Program-made: the position numbers and the translations under genes
Shown here: positions 1-5,263 of the stretch, piece by piece
Position numbering within the stretch: the stretch's first letter is position 1
Layout: every line of letters starts with the position of its first letter
Source of the DNA: Thermoanaerobacterales bacterium
GTDB lineage: Bacteria > Bacillota > Thermosediminibacteria > Thermosediminibacterales > Tepidanaerobacteraceae
Length of the DNA: 6,772 bases
Reading direction: 5' to 3'
Assembly: GCA_012839145.1 (NCBI GenBank)
Contig: DUNY01000408.1
Coordinates: 1-6,772 of the forward strand
The notes under the pieces: model-generated
The model's input: the letters and a program-made list of their open reading frames with translations, nothing else
Databases searched by the model: none
What the model was told of the DNA's origin: nothing

Positions 1-714
1 AATAGGCTCTATGGTATGCATATCGATTACCCTAGCCTGAATTCCGTCTTTTGACAATTTCTCAGCAGCAGCAACGGCATAAAATACTATTGCCCCTGTG
101 GCTATCAGTGTAACATCTTTGCCATCTTTTATTGTAATAGACTTTCCAATTTCATACTTGTAGTCTTCTTTATAAATAACAGGTTCGCCCCCACGGCCTA
201 TCCTGATATACATGGGGCCTTCCCAATCTATGGATGCCTCTATAACCTTTCCGATCTGGTTTGGATCACCCGGTGCTATAACAGTCATATTTGGCAGTGA
301 ACGCATAATTGCCATATCTTCCTGACCGTAATGGGTTGGTCCCGCACCGGTTGTCAAACCTCCGTGGGTAGCTACTATTCTAACCGGAAGGTTTGCATAG
401 CAAATGTCAGTTCTTACCTGCTCACATGCTCTCATTGTAGCAAATGTGGCCATAGTGGACACAAAAGGAATCTTGCCTTCAAGGGCAAGCCCTGCTGCAA
501 TCCCCATCATATTCTGTTCTGCAATGCCTGTATTAAAAAACCTCTCGGGATGTTGTTTCATAAAATCCCCTGTCCTATTACTGCGCATGAGGTCGGCAGT
601 GAGTACAACTATTCGGTCATCGGTCTTCCCAATTTCCGCCATTTTCCTGCCGTATACCTCTCTTGCTGACATTTTTTCTACTAATTTAAAAAATTGATAT
701 GTCTCTCCTGCCAT
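1..714 (-). CDS. Transketolase, C-terminal subunit (partial, 3' end beyond window)
   Basis: The frame is open for 238 codons from ATG at 712-714 to the window edge. Family members are about 310 residues long, so roughly 70 C-terminal residues are missing. It carries the pyrimidine-binding domain and the start of the C-terminal domain of a thiamine-diphosphate transketolase, and should act in the cytosol as a complex with the neighbouring N-terminal subunit. Residues 61-68 (NTGIAEQN) contain Glu66, the expected glutamate that activates the cofactor. His117 (ATHGG) and His128 (GPTHY) match active-site histidines, and 168-174 read MYIRIGR. The loop before His128 reads GAGPTH where ordinary transketolases have GEDGPTH, so the acidic residue is missing. 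The start overlaps the upstream stop codon as TAATG, with GAGGTGA six bases ahead (721-727), indicating translational coupling. A DXS or pyruvate-dehydrogenase beta chain is less likely given the partner gene. Confidence 0.9.
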   Translation of the reverse strand, partial: MAGETYQFFKLVEKMSAREVYGRKMAEIGKTDDRIVVLTADLMRSNRTGDFMKQHPERFFNTGIAEQNMMGIAAGLALEGKIPFVSTMATFATMRACEQVRTDICYANLPVRIVATHGGLTTGAGPTHYGQEDMAIMRSLPNMTVIAPGDPNQIGKVIEASIDWEGPMYIRIGRGGEPVIYKEDYKYEIGKSITIKDGKDVTLIATGAIVFYAVAAAEKLSKDGIQARVIDMHTIEPI

Positions 715-1565
715 TATAATTCACCTCTTTCCTTTTTCCTGGCTTCATCAAGTTCGGCACAGCTCTTTTCAAGAAGTGCTGCATCAATGGAACCCGCATG
801 CCAGTCCACGTCGTTTTCCATGCAAGGGACGCCCTTACCTTTTACAGTTTTTGCTATAATGACAGTTGGAGTATCTGAATCAACGGTGGGAAGATTATCA
901 ATTGTGTCTACAATCTGTTCCATGTTGTGGCCGTCTATTTCTATTACATTCCAGCCGAAAGCTTTCCACTTGTCAACTAAGGGTTCAAGTTTCATAAGCT
1001 TCTCAGTCTCACCGTCAAGGGATATTCTGTTCCTGTCAATAATCGCTACAAGATTGCCCAATTGGTAATGAGCTGCTGCCATAGCACCTTCCCATACTGA
1101 GCCTTCCTGTATTTCTCCATCCCCCATAAGCGTAAAAACCCTGTGTTTCTTTTTATCAAGTTTTGCTGCCAAAGCCATTCCAATAGAAATCGAAAGACCA
1201 TGTCCCAGAGAACCTGTAGATATCTCAACACCCGGTATTTCATCCGATGGATGTTCTCCAAATGGGCTGTCAAGTTTCTTGTAGGTATTAAGGACTTGAT
1301 CCAGTTCAAAGTATCCTGCCATAGCTAAGGCAATATAGAGAGCGCCTGCTCCATGCCCTTTACTTAGGATAAACCTGTCACGCCCATCCCAATCTGGATT
1401 CTTAGGATCATATTTCATTCCATACTGGTACAGTGCGGTTATGATGTCAGCCATTGAAAGTTCTCCACCAATATGAGAGCCTGCTTTGTGACAGAGTTTA
1501 AGCAGGTTTTTCCTCATTTCACATGACTGATCCTTTAGTCTTTCAACCGTACTACTAACTGTCAC
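714..1565 (-). CDS. Transketolase, N-terminal subunit
   Basis: This 283-residue protein is the thiamine-diphosphate (pyrophosphate-binding) half of a split transketolase, which transfers a ketol unit from a ketose donor to an aldehyde acceptor. The ThDP motif is complete: GDGE at 148-151 and Asn179 in DRNR, exactly 28 residues after GDG. Other expected features are His31 (AGSHIGG), SKGHG at 68-72, GSLGHG at 118-123, KGKGV at 242-246 and Trp255-His256. Its length is normal for the stand-alone subunit (about 270-285). The start is a GTG, chosen because AAGGAG (1575-1580) lies nine bases upstream; the next in-frame Met (residue 17) has no comparable site. The stop TAA (716-714) shares its last A with the ATG of the C-terminal subunit. 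It lies 46 bases downstream of a dehydrogenase gene in the same operon. The fold assignment is firm; the substrate is not known. Confidence 0.94.
   Translation of the reverse strand: MTVSSTVERLKDQSCEMRKNLLKLCHKAGSHIGGELSMADIITALYQYGMKYDPKNPDWDGRDRFILSKGHGAGALYIALAMAGYFELDQVLNTYKKLDSPFGEHPSDEIPGVEISTGSLGHGLSISIGMALAAKLDKKKHRVFTLMGDGEIQEGSVWEGAMAAAHYQLGNLVAIIDRNRISLDGETEKLMKLEPLVDKWKAFGWNVIEIDGHNMEQIVDTIDNLPTVDSDTPTVIIAKTVKGKGVPCMENDVDWHAGSIDAALLEKSCAELDEARKKERGEL
721..727 (-). promoter_or_regulatory. Ribosome binding site for the transketolase C-terminal subunit, inside the upstream gene
   Basis: GAGGTGA, six bases before the ATG, lies within the last codons of the N-terminal subunit. Together with the TAATG stop/start overlap this should keep the two subunits at similar levels. 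Confidence 0.75.
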
Positions 1566-1574
1566 TTGTTACCA

Positions 1575-1580
1575 CTCCTT
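1575..1580 (-). promoter_or_regulatory. Ribosome binding site supporting the GTG start of the transketolase N-terminal subunit
   Basis: AAGGAG sits nine bases upstream of the GTG at 1565-1563. No other candidate start in that frame has a comparable site, so it decides the start. Confidence 0.75.
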
Positions 1581-1611
1581 TATTGTGAAATTTTTTAATC
1601 CTTAGCTTTAT

Positions 1612-2631
1612 CTATGAGAATTTAAACATTACTTTTACTGGCTTGCCTGTCATCTGTACCTCAAATGCCTTTTTACAGTCTTCCGGTTTATAAATGTGCT
1701 TTACAAATTCATCCAGATTTAACCGGTTAAGGGTTGCTATAGCCCTGGGAAACATGTACGGTGATTGAAACACGCCGCAGATAGTAGCCTCTCTGTCCCA
1801 CAAATCTATAAGGTCAAGAGGGAACTTGTAGTCTGCATATATAGCAAAAAATTGTAATATACCACCTCGGGAAAGTATATCGTATGCCGGCTGGCATGCT
1901 TGTGGAACACCGGAAGACTCGATTACTACATCGTATCCCAGGTTATCCGTTATTTTCATGGCCTCTTCGACTACATTTTGATTTGCTGGATTAATGGTGA
2001 AATCAGCCCCCAACTTGACCGCCAGTTCTCTTTTTTCAGCCACAGGCTCTATTAGGGTAAGTTTTGAAGCACCTGACAGTCTGGCAAGCTGCAAGAGAAT
2101 AAGGCCTATTCCTCCGCCGCCGGAAATTGCTACTTTATCTCCCACTTTGATTCTGCACATGTCAATTCCATGTAAACAAACGGTTATCGGTTCCACCAGG
2201 CATGCTTTAGCCAAGTCTGTGTCATCGGGTAGTTTGAACACCTGCTGTTCTCTAAGCACCATGTACTCACTCATAGCAGTACCGTTGTTTGTTACATTAA
2301 GACAGAAATGCTCCTGTCCATTTCGACAGAAGTAACACTTACCGCAATATACATTATAATAATATGCAACCTTGTCGCCGACCTTCAGACCCTTCACATT
2401 TGCTTCCGGACCCAGTTCAACAACTACACCTGAAGCTTCATGGCCCAAGGGATTGAGCTCACCCGGCTGAAATTTAAAATAATCATCCAGATCGCCCTTA
2501 ATGGTATGGATGTCCGAACCGCAAATGGATGCATAAGAAACTCTGATTTTGACATCATCTGCATTTTCAATTTGCGGCTCAGGAACGTCATAACACCCAT
2601 ACCCGGGCATTGTATATCTTATTGATTTCAT
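1612..2631 (-). CDS. Zinc-dependent medium-chain alcohol/polyol dehydrogenase (second in operon)
   Basis: A 339-residue member of the medium-chain dehydrogenase/reductase superfamily, sorbitol/threonine-dehydrogenase-like, expected to oxidise a hydroxyl of a polyol or sugar with NAD(P)+ in the cytosol. The GroES-like catalytic domain has the catalytic zinc ligands Cys37 (ICGSD), His64-Glu65 (GHE) and Glu147 (VEP). All four structural-zinc cysteines are present at 96, 99, 102 and 110. The Rossmann domain has GGGGIG at 171-176, and Glu195 lies where an acidic residue usually selects NAD over NADP. Length is typical (about 340-350). The ATG at 2629-2631 has AAAGGAG (2641-2647) nine bases upstream. 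It is 40 bases downstream of a diverged paralogue and 46 bases upstream of the transketolase pair, so the genes are probably cotranscribed. The exact substrate cannot be read from sequence. Confidence 0.92.
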   Translation of the reverse strand: MKSIRYTMPGYGCYDVPEPQIENADDVKIRVSYASICGSDIHTIKGDLDDYFKFQPGELNPLGHEASGVVVELGPEANVKGLKVGDKVAYYYNVYCGKCYFCRNGQEHFCLNVTNNGTAMSEYMVLREQQVFKLPDDTDLAKACLVEPITVCLHGIDMCRIKVGDKVAISGGGGIGLILLQLARLSGASKLTLIEPVAEKRELAVKLGADFTINPANQNVVEEAMKITDNLGYDVVIESSGVPQACQPAYDILSRGGILQFFAIYADYKFPLDLIDLWDREATICGVFQSPYMFPRAIATLNRLNLDEFVKHIYKPEDCKKAFEVQMTGKPVKVMFKFS

Positions 2632-2671
2632 TGACCATCACTCCTTTATATTTTATTTTTTAAAATACTTC

Positions 2672-3682
2672 TTAACACTCCAAAAGAATCTTTGGATAAA
2701 TCGACTCTTCAAACAGCTTGAAAGCCTCAACTGCCTGATCAAGAGGCATTACTTTGCCGATTACCTTGTTAAGCTGGAGTCTTGGAACCAGGTTTATTAC
2801 CCTGGGCATTATTGTCGGGGTAGTGAATACGGTTTGTATACATCCTTCTTTCATGTATAGTTCATACAGGTTAAGGGGCATCTCGTATTTAGGTGGAAAA
2901 ACAGCAAAATACACGATGGTTCCGCATTTTCCTAATATCTTGACACAAGGTTCCGCTGCCTTGGTAGAACCGGATGCCTCGAAAACAAAGTCAAAACCTA
3001 TTCCATCAGTTATCTCCATTGCTCTTTTTTCAATATCATCATTAAAAGGATCGATGACACTGGTGGCACCCATTTCCAGTGCAAGCTTTCGCTTTGATTC
3101 CACAGGGTCAATGGCTGTAACTTTAGCTCCTCCGCTTAGCAATATCATATTAAGCAGGATGGATCCTATACCACCCACACCTGAAATTGCAACGGTGCTA
3201 CCATGTTTAACTCCGGCCAAATCCATAGCACGTATAGTGCAGCAAGCAGGTTCAGCCAGACAGAAAATTTTCAAGTCAGAGTCATCAGGAATTTTGTAAA
3301 CGGAGCTAACATGGGTAACTACATATTCAGCCATTGCACCATGATTAATGTGATTTTCACAATACTGAGGCTGGCCACGTTTGCAAGCAGAGCAATAACC
3401 GCAAAAAGTAGCTGGGCTAAGGCAAACCTTGTCGCCAACCTTGAAGCCGTATTTGTCGGCACCTTCACCCAATTCCTCAATTATGCCCGATGCTTCATGT
3501 CCTAAAGGCATCGGAGGTTTTGCTCCAAGCACTCCCATGGTCACCATGTGTGCATCCGTGGCACATAAGGCCACATAGGCAATCTTTACCTTTACCATAT
3601 CCTTTCCAACTTCAGGAACGTCAACCTGGCGCAGCTCTATCTTGTTCTCATCCGCAAACCACAACTGTTTCATTTTGAACAT
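2672..3682 (-). CDS. Zinc-dependent medium-chain alcohol/polyol dehydrogenase (first in operon)
   Basis: A 336-residue zinc-containing medium-chain dehydrogenase and the promoter-proximal gene of the minus-strand operon. Catalytic zinc ligands are Cys40 (LCATD), His62-Glu63 (GHE) and Glu144 (AEP); structural-zinc cysteines are 94, 97, 100 and 108. The nucleotide-binding loop is GVGGIG at 168-173, and Asp192 at the end of the second Rossmann strand suggests NAD use. It is clearly a paralogue of the next gene, sharing the GHEASG and PDD segments and a similar PLxL stretch near residue 269, but it is too diverged to be a recent duplicate. It probably acts on a different substrate or carbon. The ATG at 3680-3682 follows AAGGGA (3694-3699) with an 11-base spacer. 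The in-frame ATG three codons later (3671-3673) would be 20 bases from that site and is less likely, although it would still give a full-length enzyme. Confidence 0.92.
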   Translation of the reverse strand: MFKMKQLWFADENKIELRQVDVPEVGKDMVKVKIAYVALCATDAHMVTMGVLGAKPPMPLGHEASGIIEELGEGADKYGFKVGDKVCLSPATFCGYCSACKRGQPQYCENHINHGAMAEYVVTHVSSVYKIPDDSDLKIFCLAEPACCTIRAMDLAGVKHGSTVAISGVGGIGSILLNMILLSGGAKVTAIDPVESKRKLALEMGATSVIDPFNDDIEKRAMEITDGIGFDFVFEASGSTKAAEPCVKILGKCGTIVYFAVFPPKYEMPLNLYELYMKEGCIQTVFTTPTIMPRVINLVPRLQLNKVIGKVMPLDQAVEAFKLFEESIYPKILLEC

Positions 3683-3789
3683 TTCGCAATCATTCCCTTC
3701 GTTCCATTATTGAATACTATAAGTTTTATTGCAAAAAATCATAAATAACAATATAATATATTTTAGACTAGTCAGTTTTTCATGATTTT

Positions 3790-3819
3790 ATTGTAAATTA
3801 AATATAAGCTATTTATCAA
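3790..3819 (-). promoter_or_regulatory. Candidate sigma-A promoter of the dehydrogenase/transketolase operon
   Basis: Read on the minus strand: -35 TTGATA (3819-3814), an 18-base spacer, and -10 TACAAT (3795-3790), each matching five of six consensus positions. Transcription would start near 3783 and give a leader of about 100 bases. A second possible -10, TATAGT (3721-3716), lies closer to the gene but lacks a good -35. This is inferred from pattern only. Confidence 0.45.
3791..3819 (+). promoter_or_regulatory. Weak candidate promoter for the AraC-family gene
   Basis: TTGTAA (3791-3796), a 17-base spacer, then TATCAA (3814-3819). Each hexamer matches four of six consensus positions. It occupies the same bases as the opposing promoter candidate, so both could not be used by polymerase at once. 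Other AT-rich sequences nearby could serve instead. Confidence 0.25.
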
Positions 3820-3827
3820 TGTTTTAG

Positions 3828-3857
3828 AAGGACAATTCATACAGTCAAATAGTCCTT
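3828..3857. repeat. Imperfect inverted repeat AAGGAC-N18-GTCCTT, candidate regulator operator
   Basis: The arms AAGGAC (3828-3833) and GTCCTT (3852-3857) are six-base perfect complements, 18 bases apart. Relative to the minus-strand start inferred near 3783, the site spans about -45 to -74, the position where AraC-family activators commonly bind. Its left arm continues as AAGGACAATTCA, which recurs after the regulator gene. No binding data exist here; operator function is inferred. Confidence 0.4.
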
Positions 3858-3949
3858 TCACATGTTAAGTACTAAAATTAGATATGTTTCCTGACAGTCG
3901 TCTTTCAATATGGCAAAAATCACAGATATGAAGGGAGGCGTTAGAGAAA

Positions 3950-4873
3950 ATGGGTTCTGCTCAAAACGAGAATAGAAGAATTAATCAGGAAGTCCCCTAT
4001 CAAAGCAGTACAGTATATGTACCTCTTAATACGGGCAAGTTTCTTGTCTACTATGCAGAAATCATCAACAGTACAATGTATGAGTTCTCCCATTACCATC
4101 ATTGTTATGAAATATACTACGTTTTAAAAGGCTCAATCAAAATGAAATTAAATGGTAAAACGGTTCTTTTAAGGAAGGGTCATATGATTCTCATTATGCC
4201 TGAAATAGAGCATGAAGTGGAACATAACCCTGCAGTTGATTGCCAGTTTTTCGTTATCACCTTTGAGTTTTATCCCAGGGAATGTAAGGAAATCAATGCA
4301 TATAATCTTTTGCTTGAACGTTTTGAATTAGAGACACTCATACAAACATTCAAGGTGCAAAGCTATTACAATTGTGTGGACAGATATGAATGCCATACAA
4401 TAATTAGAGAAATAGAAACAGAGCTAAAGGATAAAGACATTGGCTGGAATATGAAAGTACAAAACTTGTATCTCCAATTCGTAATAACAGCACTAAGAAA
4501 CATTACATTTCCCATGCCCTACCCTCCCTACAGCAGAGAAAATGTTAATTCAGCGATTGAGATTTCAAAATATATTCGCAAACATCTTCATGAAGACCTA
4601 ACTCTTAAAAAAGTTGCAAAAAGTCTTAATATGACTTCTCGAAATGTCAGTCGTGTATTCAAGGACTACTTTGGTACTACTTTCGGCAAAACACTCAGTA
4701 GTTTGCGGTTTAACTTTGCAAAACATTATCTGGCTACAACTGACTATTCGGTGGATGAAATTGCCAAACTCGTTGGCTATAAGTCTACAAGGACACTTTT
4801 TAAGATTTTTAAAGAAAATGAAGGTTTAACAATATCCCAATATCGTGACAAATATAGTCAATATTATAACTAG
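3950..4873 (+). CDS. AraC-family transcriptional regulator with N-terminal cupin domain
   Basis: A 307-residue protein with the usual AraC/XylS layout. Residues about 30-110 form a cupin-like ligand-binding domain: a His-rich stretch SHYHHCYEIYYVLKG (47-61) is followed by KGHMILIMPEIEH (76-88). Residues about 200-305 hold the two helix-turn-helix motifs; the first is near 217-241 (LTLKKVAKSLNMTSRNVSRVFK) and the second near 266-290 (YSVDEIAKLVGY onward). There is no signal peptide, membrane segment or receiver domain, so it probably senses a small intracellular ligand, such as the sugar or polyol of the pathway. It is divergent from the dehydrogenase operon and upstream of the importer genes, so it may control both and itself. 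The ATG follows AAGGGAGG (3931-3938) with an 11-base spacer. Family assignment is secure; ligand and targets are inferred. Confidence 0.93.
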   Translation: MGSAQNENRRINQEVPYQSSTVYVPLNTGKFLVYYAEIINSTMYEFSHYHHCYEIYYVLKGSIKMKLNGKTVLLRKGHMILIMPEIEHEVEHNPAVDCQFFVITFEFYPRECKEINAYNLLLERFELETLIQTFKVQSYYNCVDRYECHTIIREIETELKDKDIGWNMKVQNLYLQFVITALRNITFPMPYPPYSRENVNSAIEISKYIRKHLHEDLTLKKVAKSLNMTSRNVSRVFKDYFGTTFGKTLSSLRFNFAKHYLATTDYSVDEIAKLVGYKSTRTLFKIFKENEGLTISQYRDKYSQYYN

Positions 4874-4885
4874 TCTTGACACCTG

Positions 4886-4917
4886 AAAGGACAATTTGCT
4901 AATGTGAATTGTCCTTT
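4886..4917 (+). terminator. Hairpin after the AraC-family gene, probable terminator and/or operator
   Basis: The 11-bp perfect arms AAAGGACAATT (4886-4896) and AATTGTCCTTT (4907-4917) enclose a 10-base loop, starting 13 bases after the stop codon. The right arm ends in a run of four T (4915-4918). Only four of eleven pairs are G-C and the T run is short, so it would be a weak intrinsic terminator. The same AAGGACAATTCA sequence occurs in the promoter region upstream of the gene (on the opposite strand here), so it could instead be a binding site. Confidence 0.5.
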
Positions 4918-4951
4918 TCATACATTGATAGATAACAAATACATATCTATA

Positions 4952-4990
4952 ATATAAATAAACCGTCACAATTATACAAATAAACCGTCA
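4952..4990. repeat. Two direct repeats ATAYAAATAAACCGTCA with 22-bp period
   Basis: The copies at 4952-4968 and 4974-4990 agree at 16 of 17 positions. The 13-base core AAATAAACCGTCA is identical. Two same-orientation copies about two helical turns apart match the half-site layout of AraC-type activators, such as the araI1-araI2 arrangement. The site lies upstream of the importer operon. The repeat is plain in the sequence; a regulatory role is inferred. Confidence 0.7.
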
Positions 4991-4999
4991 AAAGCTAAT

Positions 5000-5028
5000 C
5001 ATTTCAACAATACAAAAAGAAATATAAA
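5000..5028 (+). promoter_or_regulatory. Weak candidate promoter for the ABC importer operon
   Basis: A good -10, TATAAA (5023-5028), lies 33 bases after the direct repeats. At 17 bases spacing the -35 would be CATTTC (5000-5005), a poor match, which would fit an activator-dependent promoter. It would give a leader of about 230 bases. The AT-richness makes chance matches common. Confidence 0.25.
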
Positions 5029-5125
5029 TGTATTTTTTTAAAAGACTTATTATAAAACCATCGTCTTTCTATATTCAGAAAAATTAATAATAGCTTGAAA
5101 GAATTGTTTTTTTAAATGGGTGTGG

Positions 5126-5204
5126 ATGCAGATGGGTTTAGTAAGCTTTACCTTTATATATTTAATCTTTTATGTATGTATTGAATATTAGTTCTCATCT
5201 GCAT
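5126..5204. repeat. Perfect 9-bp inverted repeat ATGCAGATG ... CATCTGCAT in the importer leader
   Basis: The arms at 5126-5134 and 5196-5204 are exact complements separated by 61 bases. In RNA the stem could extend to 12 pairs (5125-5136 with 5194-5205) using two G-U pairs, bringing together a loop of about 57 AT-rich bases. The right arm ends 41 bases before the ribosome binding site. It does not resemble a riboswitch class that I recognise. Confidence 0.5.
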
Positions 5205-5245
5205 TACATAGAAATTACAATGTAAGAAATATCAAAATATTAGTT

Positions 5246-5253
5246 AAAGGGGG
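5246..5253 (+). promoter_or_regulatory. Ribosome binding site supporting the GTG start of the ABC importer gene
   Basis: AAAGGGGG lies ten bases before the GTG at 5264. This start also keeps the first beta strand of the ATPase domain (residues 7-16), which would be cut by starting at the ATG at 5291. Confidence 0.7.
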
Positions 5254-5263
5254 AAAACGCATA

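Larger units (their letters stand above)
3683..3949. promoter_or_regulatory. Divergent control region between the dehydrogenase operon and the AraC-family gene
   Basis: A 267-base, strongly AT-rich region separating two head-to-head genes; no gene is seen in it. It holds a promoter candidate for each direction that use the same two hexamers, an imperfect inverted repeat at 3828-3857, an 8-base palindrome GACTAGTC at 3766-3773, and two near-copies of TTTTATTGYAAA (3724-3735 and 3786-3797). The ribosome binding sites of both genes lie at its ends: AAGGGA on the minus strand (3694-3699) and AAGGGAGG on the plus strand (3931-3938). Confidence 0.7.
4874..5263. other. 390-base non-coding region upstream of the ABC importer gene
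   Basis: I find no convincing gene here. The stretch is AT-rich and carries, in order: a hairpin (4886-4917) just after the regulator stop codon, a 22-bp-period direct repeat (4952-4990), a weak inverted repeat AAAGAC-N16-GTCTTT (5041-5068), a long-range perfect inverted repeat (5126-5134 with 5196-5204), a short inverted repeat TTACAT-N10-ATGTAA (5204-5225), and the ribosome binding site of the importer gene. Its length and repeats suggest regulation rather than a decayed gene. Confidence 0.65.

Noticed and set aside
1046..1309. An 87-codon minus-strand frame inside the transketolase N-terminal gene
   Set aside because: It is out of frame within a conserved gene and shows no domain of its own. 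The 61-codon frame at 4644-4829 inside the regulator gene is rejected likewise.
2754..3299. A 181-codon open frame on the plus strand opposite the first dehydrogenase
   Set aside because: It lies wholly antisense to a well-supported enzyme gene, has no recognisable domain, and reflects codon use of the real gene. The same holds for shorter frames at 331-669, 404-697, 694-1068, 1143-1328, 1994-2335, 2440-2625, 3203-3505 and 3490-3678.
3670..3693. A seven-codon frame (MIAKCSK) whose stop overlaps the internal ATG of the first dehydrogenase as ATGA
   Set aside because: The Shine-Dalgarno sequence directly abuts its ATG with no spacer, so it would be poorly translated. It is more simply a chance frame, with the site serving the ATG at 3682.
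3880..3910. Possible catabolite-repression (cre-like) site around TGACAGTCGTCTTTCA
   Set aside because: The spacing between the TG and CG elements is one base too long for the cre consensus. I found no better match in either intergenic region.
5041..5068. AAAGAC-N16-GTCTTT inverted repeat as a terminator
   Set aside because: Six A-T-rich pairs with a 16-base loop and no T run after the right arm do not make a credible terminator; it is probably chance in AT-rich DNA.
5204..5225. TTACAT-N10-ATGTAA inverted repeat and TACAAT -10-like hexamer just before the importer gene
   Set aside because: No acceptable -35 box lies 16-18 bases upstream of the hexamer, and the six-base arms are short and AT-rich.
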